This document shows, one piece after another, positions 7,056 through 15,751 of a stretch of 34,545 nucleotides of DNA. The translations under genes were made by a program, and so were the position numbers. The DNA is from Speluncibacter jeojiensis (GTDB lineage Bacteria > Actinomycetota > Actinomycetes > Mycobacteriales > Mycobacteriaceae). Numbering within the stretch: the stretch's first letter is position 1; each line of letters starts with the position of its first letter. The DNA lies in assembly GCF_029589495.1 (NCBI RefSeq), contig NZ_JAAIVF010000012.1, positions 1 to 34,545 of the forward strand, in the 5' to 3' direction. Under the pieces are notes generated by a model. It saw only the letters and a list, made by a program, of their open reading frames with translations. It did no database searches and had not been told where the DNA came from.

Positions 7056-7644
7056 CGGCGACCCGCGGCAGCGCACGCACCATCTGTGCGGCCTGGACCA
7101 GGTACATGACCGCCGTCCACACGTACAGCGCCACACCCCAGGTCAGCAGGGCACCCGCCCAGGGCGAGAACGCATGGGCCACAGACGAATCCAACTGCGC
7201 CAGCAGCACCATGGGAAGCGCGATCATCAGCGTGAAGGTGGCGGCCTTGCCCAGGTAGTGCACCTCGGGCGGGCCGAGACCGCGACTGCGGTACAGCGGC
7301 AACGTGCCGGCCAGCAGCAGCTCACGCACGAGCAGCACCGCCACGACCCACCACGGGATGAACCCGCGGACGGCGAAGGAGATCGGGATCACGACCATGT
7401 ACAGCCGGTCGGCCACCGGGTCGAGCAACGAGCCGAGCCTGCTGGACTGGTTCAGCACCCGGGCCAGCTTGCCGTCGGCCCAATCGGTGAACCCGCTGAG
7501 CATCAGCACCACCAGCGCCCAGCCGTCCGCATGCGGACCGAGCAGCAGGTACAGGAACAGCGGGACGCCCGCGACCCGCAGCATGCTGAGCACGTTCGGT
7601 AGCGTCCACACCCGGTCCGTCACCGCATCGGGCGATGCGCCCAT
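7045..7644 (-). CDS. pgsA: CDP-alcohol phosphatidyltransferase (PgsA2 type; possibly cardiolipin synthase)
   Basis: A membrane enzyme that joins a CDP-activated diacylglycerol to an alcohol phosphate. It is 199 residues with several hydrophobic helices and the complete CDP-alcohol signature D54-x2-D57-G58-x2-A61-R62-x8-G71-x3-D75-x3-D79 (starting DWADGKLARVL). The family cannot separate phosphatidylglycerophosphate synthase from the eukaryotic-type cardiolipin synthase; the M. tuberculosis equivalent Rv1822 has been proposed to be the latter, so substrate is left open. The ATG at 7644 follows a purine-rich GGAGGGAGGGGAG site; an in-frame upstream ATG would add 15 residues. First gene of the conserved block; two spaced repeats lie upstream at 7669-7697. 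Confidence 0.92.
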   Translation of the reverse strand: MGASPDAVTDRVWTLPNVLSMLRVAGVPLFLYLLLGPHADGWALVVLMLSGFTDWADGKLARVLNQSSRLGSLLDPVADRLYMVVIPISFAVRGFIPWWVVAVLLVRELLLAGTLPLYRSRGLGPPEVHYLGKAATFTLMIALPMVLLAQLDSSVAHAFSPWAGALLTWGVALYVWTAVMYLVQAAQMVRALPRVADAR

Positions 7645-7668
7645 CCGCTCCCCTCCCTCCGCACTCGA

Positions 7669-7697
7669 CACCGGTGCACAGCTTGTCACACCGGTGC
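7669..7697. promoter_or_regulatory. Paired CACCGGTGC repeats upstream of pgsA
   Basis: CACCGGTGC occurs at 7669-7677 and again at 7689-7697, exactly 20 bases apart, two DNA helical turns. Each copy contains the 8-bp palindrome CACCGGTG. The pair lies 25-53 bases upstream of the pgsA start, between pgsA and gdhA. An operator for a dimeric regulator is a reasonable guess. Confidence 0.4.
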
Positions 7698-7723
7698 CGG
7701 GTGCGCCCGGGACGTGTCCGGCG

Positions 7724-9097
<1,374 letters not shown>

Positions 9098-9098
9098 C

Positions 9099-9119
9099 TA
9101 TCGGTCAGCCGATACGTTA
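9099..9119 (-). promoter_or_regulatory. Candidate -10 and palindrome in the gdhA promoter region
   Basis: Minus-strand TAACGT (9119-9114) is a fair -10 hexamer. It overlaps by one base the perfect inverted repeat TATCGG-CTGA-CCGATA (9114-9099), which would cover the transcription start and so suits a repressor. No clear -35 hexamer is present, as expected for an activator-dependent promoter. About 32 bases separate the palindrome from the gdhA start codon. Confidence 0.35.
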
Positions 9120-9160
9120 GCGGTGACGTGCGCCGGACCACCACCCGGCACTTGTCACAG

Positions 9161-9176
9161 CGTGATGCCGATCACA
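9161..9176. promoter_or_regulatory. CRP/GlxR-like operator upstream of gdhA
   Basis: Minus strand TGTGA-TCGGCA-TCACG fits the cAMP-receptor-protein consensus TGTGA-N6-TCACA at nine of ten fixed positions, and also contains the symmetric GTGAT-CGGC-ATCAC. If the TAACGT at 9114-9119 is the -10, the site is centred near -61.5, the classical class I activator position. GlxR control of gdh is known in Corynebacterium glutamicum; use here is inferred. Confidence 0.55.
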
Positions 9177-9207
9177 TTACCGCCGGGGGGTCCGGGCGCC
9201 GAGGCGC

Positions 9208-9804
9208 TCACCGCCAGGCGAACGGCGGCTGGTCGTACTCGGCGACACGGGTCGGCCGCCCATGGAGGACGACCTCGCGGAACTGGTGCAGGACAGCGGC
9301 GGTCGGGGCGTGCAGATGATCCCCGCGCCAGGGCAGACGGATCACCGGGCGATCCGTCTGCGGGATGCGCTCGAACTCCGGGTCCACGTCGAGTTCGGCG
9401 AACGAGAGATGGAACACGTGGGCGACCTCGTCGGGATTGGGTGCCACCTCCGCGCCGCTGCCCGCCCACAGCACGATCGGCGTCATGACATAGCCGGACC
9501 GGGTCCGGTAGTCGTCGAGCCGGCCGAGCACCGCCGACGGGTCCAGATCCACGCCCAGTTCCTCGCGCAGTTCGCGGCGGGCCGCATCGACCGCCGTCTC
9601 GCCGGGATCGAGTCGGCCCCCGGGGAGCGCGAACTGGCCCGGATGCGCCCGCAGCTGCGACGAACGCAGCGTCATCCACACCCCGGAGACTCCGGACTCC
9701 TCCGCCACGGCCAGCGCGACCGCCGCCGGGCGCAGTCCGTCGGCCACGATCTCGACCGGTTCGAAACGATGCAATCGGTCGACGATCCGGGCGCGCGTGT
9801 CCAT
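9208..9804 (-). CDS. Nudix hydrolase, NudL/CoA-pyrophosphatase type
   Basis: A 198-residue Nudix protein. The Nudix box is complete at residues 63-85: G63-x5-E69-x7-R77-E78-L-x-E81-E82-x-G84. Directly before it, TLRSSQLRAHPGQFALPGG matches the extra motif of coenzyme A pyrophosphatases (LLTxRS..LRxHxGQxxFPGG, the UPF0035/NudL signature). The likely reaction is cleavage of CoA or a CoA derivative to phosphopantetheine and 3',5'-ADP; CoA specificity is inferred from the motif. The ATG at 9804 opens MDTRARIVDRLHRFEP. It stands between gdhA and the TIGR03086 gene with small gaps and has no obvious operon partner. Confidence 0.88.
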   Translation of the reverse strand: MDTRARIVDRLHRFEPVEIVADGLRPAAVALAVAEESGVSGVWMTLRSSQLRAHPGQFALPGGRLDPGETAVDAARRELREELGVDLDPSAVLGRLDDYRTRSGYVMTPIVLWAGSGAEVAPNPDEVAHVFHLSFAELDVDPEFERIPQTDRPVIRLPWRGDHLHAPTAAVLHQFREVVLHGRPTRVAEYDQPPFAWR

Positions 9805-9821
9805 GCCGTCGACGGTAGCGC

Positions 9822-10409
9822 TCAGTGAGCCCGTCGCCCGAGGAACGCGAGCAGCTGCCGCGACGCGGACGCGCCGGCGGGCACCGGCAGCGGGTCACCG
9901 AAGCGGCCCGGACGGTCCTCGGCTCCGACGAACATCACGGCGCAGGGCAGCAACTCGACTGCGAGCGCCTCGGGCAGCGGGCGTTCGGCTCCGCATGCCC
10001 GGGCCAGGTCCCATCCGTGCACCGCGACCTCCAGGGCGCCGGCCGCGGCGACCAGGTCGTGCCGCAGCGGCAGCCCGCCCACCGACACCGCCCCGACAGG
10101 CCGCTCACCGGACCACGCGCCGAGCGCCCGTCGTGCACTCTCCTGCAGCTGCGCAACGGGATTGGGGTCTGCGGGCCGCGGACCGCGGTCCGGCGCCAGC
10201 ACCACATGGTGCAACGCGGCGGCCTCGCCCAACGCCTCGAGGGAATCGGACAGGTGCGCCAGCAACGTGCTCAGGTCCCAGCCCCGGCACGGGGTCGGCC
10301 GCCTCAGCGACTCGGGTGTCACCGCGGCCAAGCCGCCCAGCGCATAGCCGATCGCGCGTTCGAGCAGCGCGGGACCGCCGGTCAGCGGCGGAATCGCGCC
10401 GCCCGGCAT
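9822..10409 (-). CDS. TIGR03086/DinB-like metal-binding protein (mycothiol-dependent maleylpyruvate isomerase N-terminal type)
   Basis: A 195-residue helical-bundle protein. RPTPCRGWDLSTLLAHLSDSLEAL (about 37-60) and LEVAVHGWDLARACG (about 126-140) are the two hallmark segments of the TIGR03086 and maleylpyruvate-isomerase N-terminal family; H52 and H131 are the probable metal ligands. Many actinobacterial members are thought to use mycothiol, but no reaction is established for this subgroup. The ATG at 10409 overlaps the stop of the sigma-factor gene (ATGA), so the two are co-expressed. It may be an enzyme of the sigma regulon or a regulator of the sigma factor. Confidence 0.85.
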   Translation of the reverse strand: MPGGAIPPLTGGPALLERAIGYALGGLAAVTPESLRRPTPCRGWDLSTLLAHLSDSLEALGEAAALHHVVLAPDRGPRPADPNPVAQLQESARRALGAWSGERPVGAVSVGGLPLRHDLVAAAGALEVAVHGWDLARACGAERPLPEALAVELLPCAVMFVGAEDRPGRFGDPLPVPAGASASRQLLAFLGRRAH

Positions 10410-11413
10410 CACGACCGCGCCTCCCCCGGCAGTTCCGCGGGCAGCCCGAACGCACCGAACAGCGAGGGCTCGAAGAACGCGGCCACGTGGTGCACCCCGC
10501 CGTCTCCCAGCCCGACCACCTGCAACTGGAACGCCCGGTGCACCCCGTCCGGCCCGCGCATGTACAGGCCGAAGGCGGGCTGGCCGTTCGCGACGGTCGG
10601 CAACAACCGCATGTCGCCGGCCCCGGACGCCGGACAGTTGTTGCCGATTAGGTCGATGATCGTCTGCGGGCCCTGGTACCAGCCGTCGAACGGCGGCATC
10701 TCCCACACCGCCTCCTCGGTGAACAGCCGGCGCAGCGCGTCGAGGTCGTAGTTCTCAAACGCGGCCAGATACCGCTCGAGCAGCGCCCGCTGCCCGGCGT
10801 CGACCGGTTCGACCACCGCGTCCTCGGTCGGGGAGACCTGCTGGATCTGTGCCCGGGCACGCTGCAACGCGCTGTTGACCGCCGCCGTCGAAGTACCGAG
10901 CAGTTCGGCGACGTCGGCCGCCGGCCAGGCCAGGACCTCCCGCAGGATCAGCACCGCCCGCTGCCGGGGCGGCAGGTGCTGCAGCGCGGCGATCAGTGCC
11001 AGCCGCAGGCTCTCCCGCGAAGCCGCGATCGTCGCCGGGTCCGCGGGGTCGCCGTCGACGAGCGAGTCCGGGATCGGCTCGAGCCAGGGCACCTCGGCAC
11101 GTTCGACGAGTTCGTCGTCGGCCGAGGAACTCGGGCTGCCGAGCCCCGTCGGCAGCGGTCGCCGCTTGCGGCCCTCCAGTGCTGTCAGGCAGGTGGTGGT
11201 GGCGATTCGGTACAGCCAGGTCCGCAAAGAGGAACGCCCCTCGAACTTGTCGTAGGCACGCCAGGCGCGCAGGTAGGTCTCCTGCACCAGATCCTCTGCC
11301 TCGTGGACGGATCCGATCATGCGGTAGCAGTGCGCCAACAGTTCGCGCCGGTACTGTTCCGCGGCGGGCTGGAACTCCTCGCGTACGGCGCCCTCGGTGA
11401 TGTCGTCGGCCAT
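10409..11413 (-). CDS. sigG: Extracytoplasmic-function sigma factor, SigG-like, with SnoaL-like extension
   Basis: A 334-residue sigma-70 family protein. Region 2 spans about 15-85 (LLAHCYRMIGSVHEAEDLVQETYLRAW, FEGRSSLRTWLYRIATTTCL) and region 4 about 135-190 (LQHLPPRQRAVLILREVLAWPAADVAELLGTSTAAVNSALQRAR). Beyond about 205 a SnoaL-like domain follows (LLERYLAAFENYDLDALRRLFTEEAVWEMPPF...WYQG), typical of SigG and SigJ-type factors, where the extension modulates activity instead of a separate anti-sigma factor. The ATG at 11413 follows AAGGAG. Its stop overlaps the start of the TIGR03086 gene. Divergent from lutA across a 210-bp gap. I call it SigG by overall form; promoter specificity cannot be read. 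Confidence 0.9.
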   Translation of the reverse strand: MADDITEGAVREEFQPAAEQYRRELLAHCYRMIGSVHEAEDLVQETYLRAWRAYDKFEGRSSLRTWLYRIATTTCLTALEGRKRRPLPTGLGSPSSSADDELVERAEVPWLEPIPDSLVDGDPADPATIAASRESLRLALIAALQHLPPRQRAVLILREVLAWPAADVAELLGTSTAAVNSALQRARAQIQQVSPTEDAVVEPVDAGQRALLERYLAAFENYDLDALRRLFTEEAVWEMPPFDGWYQGPQTIIDLIGNNCPASGAGDMRLLPTVANGQPAFGLYMRGPDGVHRAFQLQVVGLGDGGVHHVAAFFEPSLFGAFGLPAELPGEARS

Positions 11414-11623
11414 GTCTGACTCCTTCTGGTCGTCGCTCTCGGATGTACCGACCGGGCGGAGGCGGAAAACTCATCGCGTCCGGCGGCGACCGCTCACCCG
11501 CGCCGGTGACGATGATGCCGCCCGAGCGCCGTCCTGTCGCGTTCACGCGCGCCGCCGCGACCCGCTGGTCATACTGGAATCCGTTGTGTCCGGCCGTATC
11601 GAACCCGGCTCGAAGGGACCGCC
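11414..11623. promoter_or_regulatory. Divergent intergenic region between sigG and lutA
   Basis: The 210-bp gap must hold promoters for both directions. On the plus strand CATACT (11570-11575) is a possible -10 for lutABC, about 48 bases before the lutA ATG, with no clear -35. The lutA ribosome site is GAAGGGA. I see no strong palindrome for a LutR/GntR-type operator and no recognisable ECF promoter for sigG. Confidence 0.35.
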
Positions 11624-12430
11624 ATGCGGATCGCGCTGTTCATCGCCTGCTTCAATGACGTGCTCTACCCGCAGACCGGGCAGGCGATGGTCCGCCTGCT
11701 CCGGCGCCTCGGCCACGACGTCGAGTTCCCGCAGGACCAGACCTGTTGCGGGCAGATGCATTTCAACACCGGATACCAGGACGACTGCATCCCGCTGGCG
11801 CAGCGGTTCTGCGACGTCTTCGACGGGTACGACGCCGTGCTGGCCGCGTCCGGATCGTGCGCCTCGATGGTCAAGGACTACTTCCCGGTGCTCGCCGAGC
11901 GGGCCCGGTCGCCGCAGCTGGCCGGTCGGGTCGACAGCGTCGGCACCCGGCTGTTCGAACTGTCCGAGCTGCTCGTCGACGTGCTCGGGGTGACCGACAC
12001 CGGTTCGTATTTCCCGCACCGGGTGACCTACCACCCGACCTGTCACACCCTGCGCATGCTGCGCATCGGCGACCGGCCGACGCGGCTGCTGCGCGCGGTC
12101 GACGGCATCGACCTGGCCGATCTGCCCGAGGCCGACGAATGCTGCGGGTTCGGCGGCACCTTCGCGCTGCGCAACGCCGACACCTCGGTCGCGATGGGGA
12201 CCGACAAGGCTGTCAACGCGCTCGGCACCCGCGCCGAGATCCTCACCGCCGCCGACAACTCGTGTCTCATGCACATCGGCGGCATCCTCTCCCGCGGCCG
12301 CTCGGCGATGCGGCCGCTGCATTACGCAGAGATCCTCGCGTCCACGCGCGAGCACCCCTATGACACCGGCAGCGCGGTGCCGACCGTCGAACGACCTGCG
12401 CAGCAGTTCGGCCCGGGGCCCCGCGCATGA
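11624..12430 (+). CDS. lutA: L-lactate utilisation Fe-S protein LutA
   Basis: Subunit of the cytoplasmic LutABC complex that oxidises L-lactate to pyruvate. The 268-residue protein carries two cysteine-rich CCG domains: C9, the pair C41-C42-G and C79 in the first half, and C140, then DECCGFGGTF (C173, C174) and NSCLMHIGG in the second. These bind Fe-S clusters in the LutA/YkgE and heterodisulfide-reductase D family. Start ATG 11624 opens MRIALFIACFNDVLYP after AAGGGA. Its stop overlaps the lutB start (ATGA). About 25 C-terminal residues beyond the conserved core are low complexity. Confidence 0.96.
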   Translation: MRIALFIACFNDVLYPQTGQAMVRLLRRLGHDVEFPQDQTCCGQMHFNTGYQDDCIPLAQRFCDVFDGYDAVLAASGSCASMVKDYFPVLAERARSPQLAGRVDSVGTRLFELSELLVDVLGVTDTGSYFPHRVTYHPTCHTLRMLRIGDRPTRLLRAVDGIDLADLPEADECCGFGGTFALRNADTSVAMGTDKAVNALGTRAEILTAADNSCLMHIGGILSRGRSAMRPLHYAEILASTREHPYDTGSAVPTVERPAQQFGPGPRA

Positions 12431-13956
12431 CCGCCACGGCGGGGCGCTCCCCCGGCACCCGCGCTGCTGCGGCCGCGGCGACCGTGCCGCCGCAGCAGGA
12501 GTTCCTCGGGATGCCGCCGTTCCCGCAGGCGGCCCTGCACCAGCTGCGCAACACCCAGCAGCGCACCAACCTGACCCGCGCGACCCGGACCATCCGGGCC
12601 AAGCGGAACCGGCTGGTCGCCGAGAAGGACGACTGGGAGCAGTTGCGCCGCGCCGGTGCCGCAGTCAAGGACGAGACGCTGCGTCACCTGGACCGGTATC
12701 TCGAGCAGTTCGAGGCTGCGGCCACCGCTGCGGGCGCCACCGTGCACTGGGCGCCCGATGCCTCCGCCGCCAACCGGATCGTCACCGAGATCGCCCTCGA
12801 ACGCGGCGTCGACGAGGTCGTCAAGGCGAAATCCATGGCCACCGAGGAGATCGGCCTGGTCGAGGCGTTGGCGGCGGCCGGGATCAACGCCTATGAGACC
12901 GACCTCGCCGCCCTGATCATCCAGCTCTCGGCGGACGTGCCGTCGCACATCGTGGTGCCGGCGATCCACCGCAACCGTGCCGAGGTGCGGGAGATCTTCG
13001 TCCGCAACATGTCCCGGTTCGGGAGGCCGGCGCCGGAGCACCTGGGCGATGAGCCGCACGAGCTGGCGGCCGCGTCGCGCGAACACCTGCGGGAGAAGTT
13101 CTTGCACACCCGAATGGCGGTCACCGGCGCGAATTTCGCTGTTGCGGAGACTGGTTCGCTGCTCCTGGTCGAGTCCGAAGGCAACGGTCGCATGTGCGTG
13201 ACCATGCCGCAGACCCTGGTCAGCGTCGTCGGCATCGAAAAGCTGGTCCCCACCTGGCGCGACGTCGAGATGTACCTGCAACTGCTGGCGCGCTCCGCCA
13301 CCGGCGAACGGATGAACCCCTACACCTCGGTGTGGACCGGAGCCCACGGCGCCGACGGACCGCAGGACGTGCACATCGTGCTGCTCGACAACCACCGCTC
13401 CGATGTGCTCGCCGACGAGGTCGGCCGGGATGCGTTGCGCTGCATCCGCTGCGCGGCCTGCCTGAACGTGTGCCCGGTGTACGAGCGCGCGGGCGGGCAC
13501 GCGTACGGCTCGGTGTATCCCGGTCCGATCGGGGCGATCCTGTCACCGCAATTGCGCGGCCTGGATGACCCGGTCGACCGCGAACTGCCGTACGCGTCCT
13601 CGCTGTGCGGCGCGTGCGCCGACGCGTGCCCGGTGCAGATCCCGATTCCGCTGATCCTCGAGCACCTGCGTGCGAAGGTGGTCGACACCGAACGGACCCT
13701 CCCGCCCTCACCGGAACGCGCCGCCATGAAACTGGCAGCCGCGGTGTTCGACCGTCCCGCGGCGCTGGGCGCGGGCGAGAAGCTCGCCGCGCTGTCGCGC
13801 AAGGTGTTCCGCGGGGAGCGGGGAATCACATCGGTTCCCGGCTTCTCGGGCTGGTTCGGGGCACGCGACGTGCCCGCGCCACCGGCGGAGAGCTTCCGCG
13901 CGTGGTGGGCACGGACGGACGGAGGCCGACGCGACGACACCGGGGATGGGCGATGA
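12427..13956 (+). CDS. lutB: L-lactate utilisation iron-sulfur protein LutB
   Basis: A 509-residue subunit of LutABC. The N-terminal half is an LUD-type domain (KSMATEEIGLVEALAAAGINAYETDLA, about 135-160; NFAVAETGSLLLVESEGNGRM, about 236-256). The ferredoxin-like part has two clusters: C339, C342, C345, C349 (CIRCAACLNVCPVYE) and C394, C397, C401 (CGACADACPVQIPIP). The C-terminus holds the usual LutB tail ending in a GFSGWFGARDVPAP-like motif. Starts in the stop of lutA and ends in the start of lutC, both by ATGA, so the three genes are one translation-coupled operon. The first about 20 residues are Ala-rich and not conserved. Confidence 0.97.
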   Translation: MTATAGRSPGTRAAAAAATVPPQQEFLGMPPFPQAALHQLRNTQQRTNLTRATRTIRAKRNRLVAEKDDWEQLRRAGAAVKDETLRHLDRYLEQFEAAATAAGATVHWAPDASAANRIVTEIALERGVDEVVKAKSMATEEIGLVEALAAAGINAYETDLAALIIQLSADVPSHIVVPAIHRNRAEVREIFVRNMSRFGRPAPEHLGDEPHELAAASREHLREKFLHTRMAVTGANFAVAETGSLLLVESEGNGRMCVTMPQTLVSVVGIEKLVPTWRDVEMYLQLLARSATGERMNPYTSVWTGAHGADGPQDVHIVLLDNHRSDVLADEVGRDALRCIRCAACLNVCPVYERAGGHAYGSVYPGPIGAILSPQLRGLDDPVDRELPYASSLCGACADACPVQIPIPLILEHLRAKVVDTERTLPPSPERAAMKLAAAVFDRPAALGAGEKLAALSRKVFRGERGITSVPGFSGWFGARDVPAPPAESFRAWWARTDGGRRDDTGDGR

Positions 13957-14582
13957 GCGGCCGCGACGTGGTGCTCGGCAGGGTACGGGCCGCACTGTCC
14001 GGGGTGGATCCGGCGCCGGTCGTCGGCGCCCGCGACTACGACCTGCCTCCGGACGCCACCGGCGAGCCGTCGACCATCGACCTGTTCGTCGAGCGGCTCG
14101 GCGGATACGACGCCACCGTGCACCGCGCCTCGGCCGGTGACATCGCGGTGACGGTCGCTGCGGCGCTGACCGCCCGGGGCCTGAGACGCGTGATCGTCCC
14201 GGAGGGGCTCGACGACAGTTGCCTGCCGACAGCCGGATTCGAGTGGATCCGCGACGATCCGCCGCTCTCGACGGACGCGATCGCCGCCGCCGACGGCGTG
14301 GTCACCGCCGCTGCGGTGGGCGTCGCCGACTCCGGCACGCTGGTCTTGGACGGCGGCGCCGGCCAGGGACGGCGCGTGCTGTCGCTGCTGCCCGACGCGA
14401 TGCTGGTGATCATCCCCGCCGACCGCGTGGTCGCCGCGCTGCCCTCGGCCATCGCGCATCTGGACCCCACCAGGCCGATGACGTTCGTGTCCGGACCGTC
14501 CGCGACGGTCGACATCGAACTGGTGCGGGTCGGCGGCGTCCACGGTCCGCGCGCACTGGACGTGGTGGTGCTCGAGGGCTGA
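13953..14582 (+). CDS. lutC: L-lactate utilisation protein LutC (LUD domain)
   Basis: Third gene of lutABC, 209 residues, one LUD domain. Conserved features include IDLFVERLGGYDATVHR (about 43-60), AAVGVADSGTLVLDGGAGQGRRVLSLLPD (about 117-145) and the terminal segment FVSGPSATVDIELVRVGGVHGPRALDVVV, which is typical of LutC. The ATG at 13953 overlaps the lutB stop (ATGA); the open frame continues upstream inside lutB without meaning. It ends four bases before the convergent methyltransferase gene. No lutP permease or LutR regulator gene is adjacent. Confidence 0.95.
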   Translation: MSGRDVVLGRVRAALSGVDPAPVVGARDYDLPPDATGEPSTIDLFVERLGGYDATVHRASAGDIAVTVAAALTARGLRRVIVPEGLDDSCLPTAGFEWIRDDPPLSTDAIAAADGVVTAAAVGVADSGTLVLDGGAGQGRRVLSLLPDAMLVIIPADRVVAALPSAIAHLDPTRPMTFVSGPSATVDIELVRVGGVHGPRALDVVVLEG

Positions 14583-14586
14583 CCGG

Positions 14587-15150
14587 TCACGCCGGCTTGC
14601 GCGCCCGGAAGCGGAATCGGCGCGCGTTCGAGTCGACGTGCACGTCCTCATAACCCGCACGCCGCAACCGGTCGGGCAACCTCGCGGGATCCACCGGCAC
14701 GTACGTGTCACCGATGTGCAGCATCCGCATTCGCAGCGACGCCCGCGAATCCGATCCGGCGAAAACCCCGCCGGGGCGCAGCACTCGGTATGCCTCGCTG
14801 AACAGTCGGTCCTGCAGCACAGCGTCGGGAACGTGGTGCAGCATCGTGAAGCACACCGCCGCCGAGTAGGAATCGTCCGGCAGATCCAGCGCCGTGGCGT
14901 CCCCGCAGACAACCTCGACCGCCTCACCGTGGATCCGCTGAAGTCGGGCCGCCGAATCCAGGTCGATCTCGACCGCGGTCAGCCGCGGCGCGATGTCGAC
15001 CAGCACCCGCGTCGTCGCGCCGAACCCCGGGCCGATCTCGAGGACGTGGTCACCGAGCTCGACGTGTTCGAGGGTCCACGGCACGAATTCGCGCTCCGCC
15101 GACCGGTTCCAGGACGACGAGCGGCACAACACCCGGTGGGCCAGGTTCAT
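14587..15150 (-). CDS. Class I SAM-dependent methyltransferase
   Basis: A 187-residue methyltransferase of the UbiE/Methyltransf_11 kind. Motif I is VLEIGPGFGATT (about 36-47), followed by AVEIDLDSAARL (motif post I), CGDATALDLPDDSYSAAVCFTMLHHV (motif II) and RVLRPGGVFAGSDS (motif III). The substrate is unknown. It opens MNLAHRVLCRSSSWNR; an in-frame GTG two codons earlier (15156) is an alternative start, and neither has a strong ribosome site. Convergent with lutC, divergent from the AhpD-like gene. Some relatives act on small polyketide or quinone-like compounds, but nothing here supports a choice. Confidence 0.86.
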   Translation of the reverse strand: MNLAHRVLCRSSSWNRSAEREFVPWTLEHVELGDHVLEIGPGFGATTRVLVDIAPRLTAVEIDLDSAARLQRIHGEAVEVVCGDATALDLPDDSYSAAVCFTMLHHVPDAVLQDRLFSEAYRVLRPGGVFAGSDSRASLRMRMLHIGDTYVPVDPARLPDRLRRAGYEDVHVDSNARRFRFRARKPA

Positions 15151-15282
15151 CGGCACGAGCTCGACGCTACGACCGATCGGCCGCCGGTGTCATGGGATCG
15201 AGCACGGCAAAACCGAACGGTCGCCGGGCATACGCCGCACAATCGGAGAGAACACGTACCCCGGTCAGAAAGGTGATCAGTC

Positions 15283-15630
15283 ATGCCCGACAACCTGTAC
15301 CCGGCCGCCACCGCCGCCCTGGGAGCCCGCCGCAGAGAGCTCGCACCCGGAGTCCACGAGGCGTTCGACGCGTTCAGCCGGGCCGTGTTCGCCGAAGGTG
15401 CGCTCCCGGAGAAGACCAAACAGCTCATCGCGGTCGCCGTCGCGCACACCACCCAGTGCCCGTACTGCATCGACGGGCACACCAAGCTCGCCCACCGCAA
15501 AGGGGCGACCGCCGAGGAGATCATGGAGGCGGTCTGGGTGGCCGCAGAGATGCGCGCGGGCGGCGCGTTCGCGCACTCGACGATCGCCCTGCACGCGCTC
15601 GGCGAGGACACACCCCAGTCGGCACCCTAG
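15283..15630 (+). CDS. Carboxymuconolactone decarboxylase/AhpD-like protein
   Basis: A 115-residue single-domain protein. The redox centre is HTTQCPYCIDGHTKLAHRKGAT, with C59 and C62 in a CxxC and the conserved H66, the AhpD-type peroxidase/disulfide-reductase motif; this is more likely a thiol-based antioxidant protein than a decarboxylase. QLIAVAVAH and EEIMEAVWVAAEMRAGGAFAHS complete the family pattern. The ATG at 15283 follows GAAAGGTGATC. An IclR regulator gene follows on the same strand after 121 bases. Its electron donor and any peroxidase partner are not in the window. Confidence 0.9.
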   Translation: MPDNLYPAATAALGARRRELAPGVHEAFDAFSRAVFAEGALPEKTKQLIAVAVAHTTQCPYCIDGHTKLAHRKGATAEEIMEAVWVAAEMRAGGAFAHSTIALHALGEDTPQSAP

Positions 15631-15662
15631 AGAGCCCGCTGCACGTTCTGCGCGTCGGCGGC

Positions 15663-15719
15663 CCGGTGACGGCGCCCGCGACCGGACGGTGCATGCTGTG
15701 GTGTGTCCCGCGTCACCGG
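15663..15719. promoter_or_regulatory. Inverted repeat upstream of the iclR-type gene
   Basis: CCGGTGACG (15663-15671) and its exact reverse complement CGTCACCGG (15711-15719) are 39 bases apart, with GCATGC (15691-15696) at the centre. The pair lies between the AhpD-like gene and the IclR gene, 32 bases before the GTG start. It may be a split operator for autoregulation, or a hairpin. Confidence 0.35.
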
Positions 15720-15751
15720 ACGCACCCCGCATTCCCGTCAGGAGGCAAGAA

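Noticed and set aside
14993-15751. Upstream extension of the IclR reading frame
   Set aside because: It crosses the AhpD-like gene in another frame and lacks homology; the GTG at 15752 has a strong AGGAGG site.
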